NCBI GenBank assembly: GCA_009774395.1 | Contig: VSNQ01000004.1 | Location: 13,788-77,787, forward strand | Direction: 5' to 3' | DNA from: Lachnospiraceae bacterium | GTDB lineage: Bacteria; Bacillota; Clostridia; Lachnospirales; Lachnospiraceae | Length of the DNA stretch: 64,000 nucleotides | Shown: piece after piece, positions 8,471 to 18,030 of the stretch | Numbering within the stretch: position 1 is the first letter of the stretch | Layout: each line of letters begins with the position of its first letter | Program-made: the position numbers and the translations under genes | Notes under the pieces: generated by a model | Seen by the model: only the letters and a program-made list of their open reading frames with translations | What the model was told of the DNA's origin: nothing | The model's database searches: none

Positions 8471-10603
8471 TTACACAATCCTCTTAAACTTCTTCTCTAT
8501 CTCATACTTCGTCATTGCAATAATTGTAGGCCTTCCATGGGGACAGTTATAGGGGTTGTCAAGTTCTAATAGCTGTTCAATCAGCATATCCGCTTCTTTC
8601 AATGTAAGTGAGTTATTCCCTTTAACGGCTGCCTTACACGCCATAGATGCAATTTTTTCACGGATAATCTGTGGCAGACCTTTTATTGGGCTTTCCAGCA
8701 TTTGGGTTAAGATTTCTTCAAACAAATCTTTAATATGGAAGCTAAACAGGTCATATGGCACCCCACGGATTGCATATGCATTTATACCAAAATCCTCAAT
8801 TTGAAATCCAAGTTCCTCGAAGTAATTTTGATAATTTTGAATTAAATCCGCCTCTTTTGGTGTAACGTTTATAATTACCGGTGGCGTTAATACCTGCGTA
8901 TAAACTTCATTGGTTTCAACTTTCTTTAAAATATGTTCATACTTTACTTTTTCGTGGGCAGCGTGCTGATCAATCATTAGCATTTTATCCCGATATTCTA
9001 CAATCCAATAAGTATCAAAAACCTGCCCTACTATCCGATACTCTTGTTTTGCCTGACGTGTTAACAGCTTTTCATCAAAAAAATTAATCTGCCTCGTTTC
9101 CGTTACCATATTTTGCACCGATGGGCTGGCAACATTATTATGCTCCGAATGATTTTGAACAATATGGCTTTGTGCAGTATTATTAATACGGTTATCCTCA
9201 AAAAATCCCTCCGCAGCAGAACCCTCCATATTTTTATTCTCTATAACCGTTCCCGTTGCTTTCGCAGTATTTATTGGAGGATATAATGCTTGTGCTGATT
9301 TGTCTGAAATATTATTTTTATTATTTTTGTTTTCGCTAGGATATATGGCACTTGTGTCGTTTTTCGTCGCCTGATTACTTAATGTTTTATAAACATTATT
9401 ATTATTTGTTCCGTAATGAATATCTTCCATTAAAATATTTGGGACTAACCTATTTGAAACCGACATATTGGGAGTAAAAGCATTGGAAGGCAAATCCGTT
9501 GAAGCTTCCTGTCTTCGCTGTTTTTCAAAGGGTTCAGGCGGCTGTTGTTTCGGTGCTGTCTTGTCTACTTTCGACAGCTTTTCTTCGCGTCCGATTGTTG
9601 CCTTGGGTATCATTTCCTGCTGTGCCAAAAAATCTGAAATATTGTCGGCAATTAATTTATACAAGCTATTTTGATTAGAAAAACGAACTTCCATTTTCGT
9701 AGGATGCACATTTACATCAACATTCTCCGTTGGCACTATTATATGTATTACGCAGAAAGGATACCGATGCTGCATCATATATGACTGATAACCCTCCTCA
9801 ATCGCTTTCGCTATAATTTTGCTTTTTATATATCGGTTATTTACAAAGTAATTTTCATAGTTTCTATTGGCACGGTTTAACATAGGCTTTCCCAGATAGC
9901 CAGACAATGTAATATCTTTTTCTGTTACTTGAAACTCCATCATTTCATTAGTAATTTCTCTGCCAAAAATACGGTAAATCACAGCTCTTAAATCACCGTC
10001 GCCGTTAGTAAAGAATTTCGTTTGTCCATTCATAACATATTTAAAAGAAATCTCTGGACGCGATAATGCCATATGTTCCAATAAATCCGTAATATAACTG
10101 CCTTCTGTCATTGCGGTTTTTAAAAATTTTCGCCGAACAGGTGTATTGAAAAATAAGTTTCTTACAATAAAAGTCGTTCCATCCGGTGCGCCGACCTCCT
10201 CAAATGCTGTTTCTTCTGCGCCCTCAAGCGCATAGCGGGTACCTATCATAGAATCTTTTGTTTTGGTGATTATCTCTATTTTCGCCACTGCTGCAATACT
10301 TGAAAGCGCTTCTCCGCGGAATCCCATGCTGTGAAGGCTCATTAAATCCGCAGCCGTGTCAATTTTGCTGGTAGCGTGTCTTAGAAAAGCATTGCGAACT
10401 TGTTCCTTTTCAATGCCTGCACCGTCATCTGTTACACGGATAAATTCAATACCGCCCTCTTTAATTTCTACTGTAACGGCTTTTGCGCCTGCATCCATTG
10501 CATTTTCTACAAGTTCTTTTACAACGCTTGCCGGACGCTCAACCACTTCACCTGCTGCTATTTTATCTATGGTACTATTATCCAGTATATGTATCTTTGC
10601 CAT
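8471..10603 (-). CDS. mutL: DNA mismatch repair protein MutL with endonuclease motif
   Basis: MutL couples MutS mismatch recognition to strand removal. The N-terminal GHKL ATPase has the ENAMDAGA, DDGAGI and GFRGEALSSI motifs. A variable Asn-rich linker (about residues 340-500) follows. The C-terminal domain has the metal-binding endonuclease motif DQHAAHEKVKYE near residue 545 and CPHGRP near the end, so this is the nicking type of MutL found in bacteria without MutH. A GTG five codons upstream (10618) overlaps the GGAGGG site; ATG 10603 has proper spacing and gives 710 residues starting MAKIHILD. It lies 39 bases after mutS and is co-transcribed with it. Confidence 0.97.
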   Translation of the reverse strand: MAKIHILDNSTIDKIAAGEVVERPASVVKELVENAMDAGAKAVTVEIKEGGIEFIRVTDDGAGIEKEQVRNAFLRHATSKIDTAADLMSLHSMGFRGEALSSIAAVAKIEIITKTKDSMIGTRYALEGAEETAFEEVGAPDGTTFIVRNLFFNTPVRRKFLKTAMTEGSYITDLLEHMALSRPEISFKYVMNGQTKFFTNGDGDLRAVIYRIFGREITNEMMEFQVTEKDITLSGYLGKPMLNRANRNYENYFVNNRYIKSKIIAKAIEEGYQSYMMQHRYPFCVIHIIVPTENVDVNVHPTKMEVRFSNQNSLYKLIADNISDFLAQQEMIPKATIGREEKLSKVDKTAPKQQPPEPFEKQRRQEASTDLPSNAFTPNMSVSNRLVPNILMEDIHYGTNNNNVYKTLSNQATKNDTSAIYPSENKNNKNNISDKSAQALYPPINTAKATGTVIENKNMEGSAAEGFFEDNRINNTAQSHIVQNHSEHNNVASPSVQNMVTETRQINFFDEKLLTRQAKQEYRIVGQVFDTYWIVEYRDKMLMIDQHAAHEKVKYEHILKKVETNEVYTQVLTPPVIINVTPKEADLIQNYQNYFEELGFQIEDFGINAYAIRGVPYDLFSFHIKDLFEEILTQMLESPIKGLPQIIREKIASMACKAAVKGNNSLTLKEADMLIEQLLELDNPYNCPHGRPTIIAMTKYEIEKKFKRIV

Positions 10604-10642
10604 TCTATCCCTCCACACAAACCGCTACACCAAGAAATCACA

Positions 10643-13288
10643 TTACCACCGATTTTTCAGCTTATTCTGCAAGCGGTACAATGTATTTAGCGCATCTAAC
10701 GGCGTCATATTCTGCACGTCAATTTCTTTTAACTCTTTAATAATATCCTCATCTTTCACAGATTCTAACAGCGACATTTGCCCTAAATCAACCTCATCAA
10801 AATGTTTTACCTTCTTCTTTTCACTCTTGAAATCAACAGAAATGCTCTGCACTTTCTCCGTAATATCATTATCGCTTAACTGTTCCGCAATTTCCTTCGC
10901 ACGGTCAATTACCATATCGGGCACGCCTGCGAGTTTTGCCACTTGTATTCCATAGCTTCTGTCAGCGCCGCCTTTAATAATTTTGCGCAGAAATACAATA
11001 TCGTCGCCCTTTTCCTTAACAGCAATGCAGTAATTATTTACGTTGTTCATTTTTCCTTCTAATTCCGTCAGCTCATGATAATGTGTTGCAAACAATGTTT
11101 TAGCCCCCAGAATCTTAGGATTGCTAATATGCTCAATCACAGCCCATGCAATACTTAATCCGTCAAACGTAGATGTTCCACGTCCAATTTCATCAAGCAC
11201 CAAAAGGCTGTTCGATGTAGCATTGCGCAGAATATTTGCGACTTCATTCATCTCTACCATAAATGTGCTTTGACCGCTTGCAAGATCATCCGAAGCGCCT
11301 ACACGGGTAAAAATTCTGTCCACAATCCCAATATTTGCGCTTTTTGCCGGAACAAAACTGCCAAGCTGCGCCATTAAAACAATTAATGCGGACTGGCGCA
11401 TATATGTGGATTTTCCTGCCATATTCGGGCCTGTAATTACAGAAATACAATGCTTTCCATTATTTAAATAAGTGTCATTGCCGACAAACATATCGTGATC
11501 TATCATCTTCTCGACAACGGGATGCCGACCATCTTTAATATCAATCATTCCTTTATCATTGAGTGTAGGTCTGACATAATGGTTCTGCTCTGCTACCACC
11601 GAAAGCGATGCAAATACATCTAAACGCGCAATTGCTTTTGCCGTCCGTTGAATCCGCTCCAACTGACTGGCAATATCGTCCCTGATTTTGCAAAACATAT
11701 CATACTCTAAGGTATTAAGCTTATCTTCTGCATTTAAAATCGTATCCTCCAATTCCTTTAATTTCGCCGTTGTATATCGCTCTGCATTGACAAGTGTCTG
11801 CTTCCTGACATAATCCGGCGGCACAAGGTTTTTAAAGGAATTAGTCACTTCAAAATAATAGCCAAACACTTTATTGTACTTAATCTTGAGATTCTTAATG
11901 CCTGTCCGTTCTCTGTCATCCTCCTCCAGCTTGGCAAGCCAATTTTTTCCATTTGTCTTGGCAGCGCGCAGACGATCGATATCCGCGTCATACCCTTCTT
12001 TAATAATCCCGCCCTCGCGAATTACAATTGGCGGGTCATCGCAGATAGATTTTAGTATCATTTCATATAAATCTTCCAAACCATCAATCTGCTCCTCAAT
12101 TTCTCGCAAAAGTTTGGCATCCATCTCTCTCAGTACCGTTTTAATATGTGGAAGCATTTCCATTGAATTTGCAAAAGAAGTTAAATCTCTTGGATTTGCC
12201 GTTTTATAACTAACTTTTCCAAGCAAGCGCTCCATATCATAAATCGGATTTAAGTATTCCCGTATCTCATCTCTTGCAACCGTATTTTGGCAAAGCTGCT
12301 CAATCGCATCCAATCTATCCTGAATCGCATCCATATAAATAAGCGGCTGTTCAATATCGTTGCGAAGCTGTCTGGCTCCCATTGCCGTTTTTGTTTTGTC
12401 CAGCACCCATAAAAGTGAACCGCGCTTCTGCTTTTCCCGCAGCGTTTCTGTTAATTCCAAGTTCCGCCTTGTCGAACTATCCAACAACATAAAACGGCTT
12501 GTCAAATATGGTGTAATATGTGTAATATGCGCAAGCTGTGTTTTCTGTGTATCTAACAAGTAACGCATTGCCGCTCCCGCTGAAATCAAACCTGTTGGAA
12601 AATCCTCCAATCCCATACCAGCAAGCGTTTTTACCTTAAAATGCTCCATTAAACATTTGCGGCAGCCATCATCATCAAAATACCAAGGTTCCAAAGCGTA
12701 CACCGATATTTTCAGGCGGTTTTTTAAATCATCAAGGTCAAAACCACACATTAAAAAGGCATCATTGCAGATAATTTCCGCTGGCATATATTTAAAAATC
12801 TCGTCAGCAAGCTTTGTCAGCCCGTCCACCTCGGTCATATAAAAATCACCCGTAGTAACATCCGCAATCGAAACACCGATTTTATTCTGAAAAAACGCTA
12901 TGCACATCAAAAAGTTATTTTTTGACTCCTCCAACGATTGTAAATTCAAATTTGTTCCTGGTGTAACAATTCTCGTTACATCTCGTTTTACCAGTCCCTT
13001 TGCAAGTTTCGCGTCCTCTACCTGTTCACAGATTGCAACTTTATATCCCCTAGAAACCAGCCTAGTTAAATAAGTATCCAACGCATGATACGGAACACCG
13101 CACATCGGCGCACGCTCCTCCAAACCGCAGTCCTTCCCCGTCAGCGTCAGTTCTAATTCTTGTGACACCAGCTTTGCATCCTCAAAAAACATTTCATAAA
13201 AATCACCAAGCCTGTAAAAAAGGATACAATCCTTGTATTGCTTCTTTGTTTCCACATACTGCTGCATCATCGGCGTTAATCCTGCCAT
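10643..13288 (-). CDS. mutS: DNA mismatch repair protein MutS
   Basis: An 881-residue MutS1. The mismatch-reading Phe30-Tyr31-Glu32 lies in GDFYEMF. The C-terminal ABC-type ATPase has Walker A GPNMAGKST near residue 620, Walker B LLVLDEIGRGTSTFDG, and a helix-turn-helix dimerisation tail. It binds mispairs as a dimer and recruits MutL. It is transcribed to the left just before mutL; miaB lies further upstream on the same strand, an order common in Clostridia, though here sulP and repeats intervene. Confidence 0.98.
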   Translation of the reverse strand: MAGLTPMMQQYVETKKQYKDCILFYRLGDFYEMFFEDAKLVSQELELTLTGKDCGLEERAPMCGVPYHALDTYLTRLVSRGYKVAICEQVEDAKLAKGLVKRDVTRIVTPGTNLNLQSLEESKNNFLMCIAFFQNKIGVSIADVTTGDFYMTEVDGLTKLADEIFKYMPAEIICNDAFLMCGFDLDDLKNRLKISVYALEPWYFDDDGCRKCLMEHFKVKTLAGMGLEDFPTGLISAGAAMRYLLDTQKTQLAHITHITPYLTSRFMLLDSSTRRNLELTETLREKQKRGSLLWVLDKTKTAMGARQLRNDIEQPLIYMDAIQDRLDAIEQLCQNTVARDEIREYLNPIYDMERLLGKVSYKTANPRDLTSFANSMEMLPHIKTVLREMDAKLLREIEEQIDGLEDLYEMILKSICDDPPIVIREGGIIKEGYDADIDRLRAAKTNGKNWLAKLEEDDRERTGIKNLKIKYNKVFGYYFEVTNSFKNLVPPDYVRKQTLVNAERYTTAKLKELEDTILNAEDKLNTLEYDMFCKIRDDIASQLERIQRTAKAIARLDVFASLSVVAEQNHYVRPTLNDKGMIDIKDGRHPVVEKMIDHDMFVGNDTYLNNGKHCISVITGPNMAGKSTYMRQSALIVLMAQLGSFVPAKSANIGIVDRIFTRVGASDDLASGQSTFMVEMNEVANILRNATSNSLLVLDEIGRGTSTFDGLSIAWAVIEHISNPKILGAKTLFATHYHELTELEGKMNNVNNYCIAVKEKGDDIVFLRKIIKGGADRSYGIQVAKLAGVPDMVIDRAKEIAEQLSDNDITEKVQSISVDFKSEKKKVKHFDEVDLGQMSLLESVKDEDIIKELKEIDVQNMTPLDALNTLYRLQNKLKNRW

Positions 13289-13352
13289 ATTGTTTAACCT
13301 TGCCTTTCTTGTATATTGTTAATTTCGCTTTAAAGAACACATCAAGCCATGC

Positions 13353-13394
13353 AAAACCACTTCGTGAAAACCACTTCGTGAAAACCACTTCGTG
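13353..13394. repeat. Three tandem copies of a 14-bp unit AAAACCACTTCGTG
   Basis: Perfect 14-bp units at 13353, 13367 and 13381, each able to form a small CCAC-TTC-GTGG-type hairpin. The surroundings (AAGCCATGC before, TGGCTTGG and CATCTCAATCACTACG after) recur at 47942-48075 with four units, so this is a dispersed element of about 120 bp. It lies upstream of mutS, where a promoter would be expected. Confidence 0.85.
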
Positions 13395-13460
13395 GTGGCT
13401 TGGCTTGGTACATCTCAATCACTACGATTTCTTACGGACTTTGCAGCATAGTGCAAAGTC

Positions 13461-13627
13461 CTAGTATAATCCACGCTAAATACCTTAATGTTTGGCGCAG
13501 AATATTTTTCTGAGAGTACTGCTTCACAAACGAAGGCGTAGCGGTGGCTACGCTGAGGCTTGTGGAGTAGTGCTATCAGGAAAATAGGCAAGCGAAACAT
13601 AAGGTTATTTCGCGCGGATTATACTAG
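13461..13627. mobile_element. MITE-like element with 26-27 bp terminal inverted repeats
   Basis: The left end begins CTAGTATAATCC and runs to CTT at 13486. The right end (13601-13627), reverse-complemented, begins with the same 12 bases; the two ends differ at about three positions plus one indel. The 167-bp interior holds no gene of its own. A further CTAGTATAATCC copy begins at 13624, making a 20-bp perfect palindrome at the junction (13616-13635). There is no transposase, so it would depend on one encoded elsewhere. Confidence 0.6.
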
Positions 13628-13930
13628 TATAATCCACTTTAATTTCTGAACCGTTCCTAAATATCCAAAAACAAATGCGCAAGACTTACACAAGCGAGCC
13701 GAGGGTATCTTTTCCCTTTGCCTGCACGAATCATATTTCCTATAAATGCCTGTGCGCATACACATCTCATATCCTTCTCCACTACTCGCTGCGCGCCCCT
13801 GCGCCGCTTTTGCGGCATACTTCCTCTGCATGGAGCTGCGCAATCGAGTAAAGAAGATTCATTTTCACTACTCGTGCGCCGCCGATACGCCATGCAATGG
13901 CATATTTCCTCTGCATCGGCGTGTGCATAT
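13628..13930. repeat. GC-rich intergenic segment with a diverged direct duplication
   Basis: About 300 bases with no credible gene. Two related segments of about 65-75 bp begin at CACTACTCG (near 13780 and 13868), and both contain GGCATA followed by TTCCTCTGCAT. Open frames on both strands run through it and encode the duplication, but none has a ribosome site or recognisable domain. Its base composition is visibly richer in G and C than the neighbouring genes. Confidence 0.5.
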
Positions 13931-13965
13931 AAAAACGGGCAAAGAAAAACCGTTTGCCCGTTTTT
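13931..13965 (-). terminator. Rho-independent terminator of sulP (symmetric)
   Basis: A 13-bp perfect stem (AAAAACGGGCAAA paired with TTTGCCCGTTTTT) with a loop of about 9 bases, about 60 bases after the sulP stop. Flanking A and T tracts let it work in either direction. Confidence 0.85.
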
Positions 13966-14025
13966 ATTCCCCAATATTTTAGCATAAAGAAGCGAAAATT
14001 TCAAAGAGAAAATTGTTAAATTTTA

Positions 14026-15669
14026 TCACATTTTCGCCAGTTCTTTCGCCCTTTCCAGAGCTTTATCAATATGTGAACAGAAATTCTTTTCTCCTATCTG
14101 CTTTGTAAATCCCGCTTTGTCCATCACACTTTTTGGCTGCTCGTTTACGTGAGAAAGAATTATCTTAATCCCTTTCCCCTCATACTTTTCATAAAGCTGC
14201 TCTAACGAATGCATTGCTGTCGCATCAATCGCATTCACACTTCGCATACGCAAAATTAAACATTTCGTATTATCATTTACAGAAATATTCAAAATTTTAT
14301 CTGCTGCCGCAAAAAACATCGGTCCAGTAATTTCATAGACAAGTGTATGTTCCGAAACCGTTCTTAACGAGATACTGTCCGGATCATCCTCATCATCCAT
14401 TTTCCAGCCCTCTACCTCCGTCACATCACTCATACGTTTCATAAATAAAATCGCCGCAAGCAAAATTCCAGCCTCAATCGCTACCACAAGATCAAATACT
14501 ACCGTCAGCACAAATGTAACCACTAACACAATAATATCGCTTTTGGGCGAAGACTTGCATAAACCTACAAACGTTCTCCAACCGCACATATTATAGGCAA
14601 CCATAAATAATATTGCAGCGATACAAGGCATAGGAATCAGTGCAGCATAAGGCATTAGCACAACCAAAATCAACACCAGTACAATTGCATGTACCATACC
14701 CGCAATCGGTGTGCGTCCGCCGTTCTTGATATTTGCTGCCGTTCTGGCAATTGCCCCCGTTGCTGGAATCCCGCCAAACAAAGCTGAACCAATATTTCCG
14801 ATTCCCTGTGCAATCAGTTCCATATTAGAACGATGCTTCGAGTTAATCATGCTATCCGCCACCACACAGGAAAGCAGGGATTCAATCGCTGCCAAAATCG
14901 CAATCGTAAAGGCATCTGGAAAAATTCCTTTCACATCCGCCAATGAAAATGACGGCATATGAAAGTGCGGCAATTGGTTGCTGATTGTATATAAATCACC
15001 GATTGTATTGACATTCATATGTAAAAACTGCACCATTAAAATTCCCACAATTACCGCAATCAGCGAACCCGGAATCGTTTTATTGATATATGGCCATACA
15101 ATTAAAATTGCAAGGCAAACGATACCAACAATCAGCGCCTGCCAATTGATAGAAGCAATATTTTTCACGACAGCTTCCAGCTTTTCCATTGTTTCAATCG
15201 TCACTGTTCCAGCCGGATAAGTCAAACCCAGAAAATCTTTTACTTGACCAATCGCAATCGTTACCGCAATTCCCGCCGTAAAGCCTGTTGTTATCGTATA
15301 AGGGATATACTTAATTAAATTTCCCAGCCGCAAAAATCCCATTGCAACCAAAATAATTCCTGCAAGAACAGTGGCAAGAATCAGCCCATCCATTCCCTTC
15401 TGCGCAACAATTCCCGCAACAATCGTTGCAAACGCCGCTGTCGGCCCCGCAATCTGCACACGGCTGCCACCCAAAAAGGAAATTAAAAATCCTGCAACAA
15501 TTGCTGTATAAATACCCTGCTCAGGCCCCACTCCCGACGCAAGTGCAAGCGCAATCGATAATGGCAGCGCAATAATTGCAACAATAATTCCCGCAATCAC
15601 ATCTTTTACAAACTGTTCTTTTGTGTACGTTTTCATTACGGAAAACAGCTTTGGTTTTAACTTTTCCAT
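14026..15669 (-). CDS. SulP/SLC26-family anion transporter with STAS domain
   Basis: A 547-residue inner-membrane transporter with 10 or more hydrophobic segments. The N-terminal IALPLSIALALASGVGP-type stretch is the SulP signature. A cytoplasmic STAS domain occupies about the last 120 residues, including NAIDATAMHSLE, where the anti-sigma-antagonist fold is recognisable. SulP proteins move sulfate, bicarbonate or dicarboxylates; the substrate cannot be told here. ATG 15669 is chosen because GGGAGGAG precedes it by 5 bases; the frame extends 14 codons further without a ribosome site. It is a single-gene unit ending in a strong terminator. Confidence 0.92.
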   Translation of the reverse strand: MEKLKPKLFSVMKTYTKEQFVKDVIAGIIVAIIALPLSIALALASGVGPEQGIYTAIVAGFLISFLGGSRVQIAGPTAAFATIVAGIVAQKGMDGLILATVLAGIILVAMGFLRLGNLIKYIPYTITTGFTAGIAVTIAIGQVKDFLGLTYPAGTVTIETMEKLEAVVKNIASINWQALIVGIVCLAILIVWPYINKTIPGSLIAVIVGILMVQFLHMNVNTIGDLYTISNQLPHFHMPSFSLADVKGIFPDAFTIAILAAIESLLSCVVADSMINSKHRSNMELIAQGIGNIGSALFGGIPATGAIARTAANIKNGGRTPIAGMVHAIVLVLILVVLMPYAALIPMPCIAAILFMVAYNMCGWRTFVGLCKSSPKSDIIVLVVTFVLTVVFDLVVAIEAGILLAAILFMKRMSDVTEVEGWKMDDEDDPDSISLRTVSEHTLVYEITGPMFFAAADKILNISVNDNTKCLILRMRSVNAIDATAMHSLEQLYEKYEGKGIKIILSHVNEQPKSVMDKAGFTKQIGEKNFCSHIDKALERAKELAKM

Positions 15670-15711
15670 AAAATCTCCTCCCAAAATTATCACTTTTATA
15701 CCCACGAACAA

Positions 15712-16178
15712 TAAGTTTTATCATATTATTTCAGATAATTACGTTCGTAAGTCGGCGTTATTATACTGAAAAACGTTAAGTTTTTCCAGTTTCTACATCC
15801 CCTCTCTTGCCTTAGCGAACAATATATTTTGTGTAGAAAGAAAAATCAAATCGTTTTTGGATATAGCAACTTTAACGTTCGTCCGTATATATTCTTAAAA
15901 TAATATAAATATTTTAAGAAAAGCCTATTAAATAATAGTACGAATTTTTATTTTTTTCAAGGAAAAGTTCTATAATTCTTAAACTTTTTGCTGTAATATA
16001 TTACTGTTCATTCCGTTCCAGTAACCAGAAAAATTCATGCAAAATCATTTTGTGATAGCAAATCCATATAATATGGCTTGATACGTCTTAATCACTATGC
16101 TTTCTTGCGGGGTGTAGGTAAGCCCGTTTCATTAGCAACTGCATTTATTGATACATCTTAATCACTATGCTTTCTTGT
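15712..16178. repeat. Intergenic repeat cluster upstream of sulP
   Basis: No gene is seen. Bases 15763-15893 are a diverged copy of the roughly 100-bp palindromic element found at 32054, 33889, 44465 and 45169 (shared AACGTTAAG-TTTTCCA arm and GTGTAGAAAG-AAAAATC arm). Bases 16033-16175 contain two related copies of a segment ending TCTTAATCACTATGCTTTCTTG, the same family that flanks the 14-bp tandem repeats at 13353 and 47955. Confidence 0.55.
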
Positions 16179-16225
16179 GGGGCTGTCGCAATAAGCTTTG
16201 ATTATACAAAATATTACTTTATCTA
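16179..16225. mobile_element. Partial copy of the GGGGCTGTCGCA element
   Basis: The first 37 or so bases match one end of the elements at 22203, 28927 and 63257 (GGGGCTGTCGCAATAAGC and then TTTGATTATACAA). The second end is missing before the miaB stop at 16247. It is probably a truncated MITE-like element. Confidence 0.5.
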
Positions 16226-16246
16226 TTAAAAATCGCAATCACCGCC

Positions 16247-17701
16247 TTACTGTAGCGCCACCTGCTCACCAATATAATAAAATCCATGTGCTTCGGTTAA
16301 TTTAACGTCCACAAGCGTTCCAATTAAAGAAGGCTCTCCCTTAAAGTGCACAATTGTATTATTTGATAATCTGCCTGTTACAAGCGAAGCGTCATGTTCA
16401 TTGATTTCTTCCACAAGAACACGGTGCACTTCTCCTTTCAGCCTTCCTACACGACTCCTTGCGGTTTCCTGCACAACTTTTAGCAGTCTATCAAAATTCG
16501 CCTTAATCTCTTCATCACTTGTAGGATTGGGCATTGCAGCAGCAGGTGTTCCTGTGCGCTTTGAATAAATAAACGTAAATGCATTGTCATACTGCACCTT
16601 GCGCACCACCGCAATCGTTTCCTCCACATCCTCCGCCGTTTCCCCCGGAAATCCCACAATAATATCCGTAGTCAGCGAAATATCTGGTATTTCCTGTCTG
16701 ATTTTATGCGCAAGCGCCAAATACTGCTCCTTGGTATAACTTCTGTTCATTGCCTTTAATATTCTTGTAGATCCTGCCTGTAATGGTAAATGCAGATGAC
16801 GGCAGATTTTCTTGGAATTTTTCATTACTTCTATTAAATCGTCCGACAAATCTTTTGGATGTGAGGTCATAAACCGTATTCGTTCCAGCCCCTCTATCTG
16901 TTCCACCTCTTGCAAAAGCTGCGCAAAGCTTATTGGCTCTTCAAGATTTTTTCCATAAGAATTGACGTTCTGCCCTAACAGCATAACCTCCACAACACCC
17001 TCCGAAACCAACCGTTCAATTTCCCGAATAATATCCCGCGGATTGCGGCTGCGCTCCCGTCCGCGCACATAGGGCACAATACAATAACTGCAAAAATTAT
17101 TACAGCCATACATAATATTAACCCCTGATTTAAACGGATACTTCCGCTCTGCCGGCAAATCCTCTACAATTTTATCAGATTCTTTCCATATATCAATCAC
17201 CATGCGTTCCGATTGATACATCGTAAAAAACAGTTCCGCGAATTTGTAAATATTGTGCGTTCCAAAAATTAAATCCACAAAAGAATAGCTTTTTTGAATT
17301 TTCTCAATTACAGATGGTTCCTGCATCATACAGCCACACAGCGCAACTTTTTTATTGGGATTTTTCTTTTTCATGCTGTTCATAAGTCCCAGTCTGCCGT
17401 AAACGCGCTGGTTTGCATTATCACGCACTGTGCAGGTATTGTATAAAACAAAGTCTGCAGATTCTTCCTCAATCACCGCAAAGCCGATTTTCTTTATAAT
17501 ACCAGCAATTTTTTCACTGTCCTTTGCATTCATTTGACAGCCAAAAGTCTGAATGGAAGCGGTCGGAAAGCATCCGTTTTTTTGTTCAAACACTCGAACC
17601 CACTCGCGGCATTTTGCCATAAAATAATATTGGCGGGCAGGTTCCTCTGTAGGCGGTTCTAAAGTTACATCTATTTTATCTAAATCAATTTCGTTATACA
17701 T
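16247..17701 (-). CDS. miaB: tRNA-2-methylthio-N6-dimethylallyladenosine synthase MiaB
   Basis: A 484-residue methylthiotransferase that adds the 2-methylthio group to i6A37 of tRNA. The N-terminal UPF0004 domain has Cys55 (TFGCQMN), Cys90 (NTCTVR) and Cys124 (CGCM) for one [4Fe-4S] cluster. The radical SAM triad is Cys200, Cys204 and Cys207 (CNNFCSYC), followed by VRGRERSR. A TRAM domain forms the last 65 residues or so. The N-terminal extension of about 45 residues is usual in Clostridia. It sits upstream of mutS-mutL on the same strand. Confidence 0.97.
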   Translation of the reverse strand: MYNEIDLDKIDVTLEPPTEEPARQYYFMAKCREWVRVFEQKNGCFPTASIQTFGCQMNAKDSEKIAGIIKKIGFAVIEEESADFVLYNTCTVRDNANQRVYGRLGLMNSMKKKNPNKKVALCGCMMQEPSVIEKIQKSYSFVDLIFGTHNIYKFAELFFTMYQSERMVIDIWKESDKIVEDLPAERKYPFKSGVNIMYGCNNFCSYCIVPYVRGRERSRNPRDIIREIERLVSEGVVEVMLLGQNVNSYGKNLEEPISFAQLLQEVEQIEGLERIRFMTSHPKDLSDDLIEVMKNSKKICRHLHLPLQAGSTRILKAMNRSYTKEQYLALAHKIRQEIPDISLTTDIIVGFPGETAEDVEETIAVVRKVQYDNAFTFIYSKRTGTPAAAMPNPTSDEEIKANFDRLLKVVQETARSRVGRLKGEVHRVLVEEINEHDASLVTGRLSNNTIVHFKGEPSLIGTLVDVKLTEAHGFYYIGEQVALQ

Positions 17702-17867
17702 TTTTCTTGACTTTTTTCCTTTCTATCATATAATGAAAGCAAGAAATGAGTTTTTAACTGTACAGCCTATGGCTCAAGCGGGGTACTCGTTTCTTTTTTT
17801 ATTTATGATGTCGGACAGGCAAAAGCCTGAAGGGATTATTTATTGCAAACTGCGAACATTATCCTCA

Positions 17868-18030
17868 GTGAACTACCCATTGTCTAAAGCCAATGGGCTT
17901 CCTGCTTCATCGACCTCAAAGCCGGACATGTCCGGCTTAACTACTATCTCCACAAGCGTTAATTCGGGCTGAACCATCCCTATTTATGTTTCTTCTTTTA
18001 TGCTGTTTGTCGCAGACCTTCTGCCAATAT
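17868..18030 (-). ncRNA. Probable omega RNA (reRNA) of TnpB
   Basis: TnpB nucleases use a guide RNA that runs from the 3' end of tnpB through the right end of the element into flanking DNA. This stretch holds an 18-bp perfect palindrome (AGCCGGACATGTCCGGCT) and the right-end hairpin ending GGGTAGTTCAC. The guide would be the bases just below 17868. Location and structure are inferred; exact ends cannot be read. Confidence 0.5.

Noticed and set aside
13203..14004. Several overlapping frames on both strands upstream of mutS
   Set aside because: No ribosome sites, no domains; they encode repeat elements and a terminator.
17733..17972. 79-residue plus-strand frame downstream of tnpB
   Set aside because: It lies on the reverse of the transposon right end and the predicted reRNA; the composition is not gene-like.
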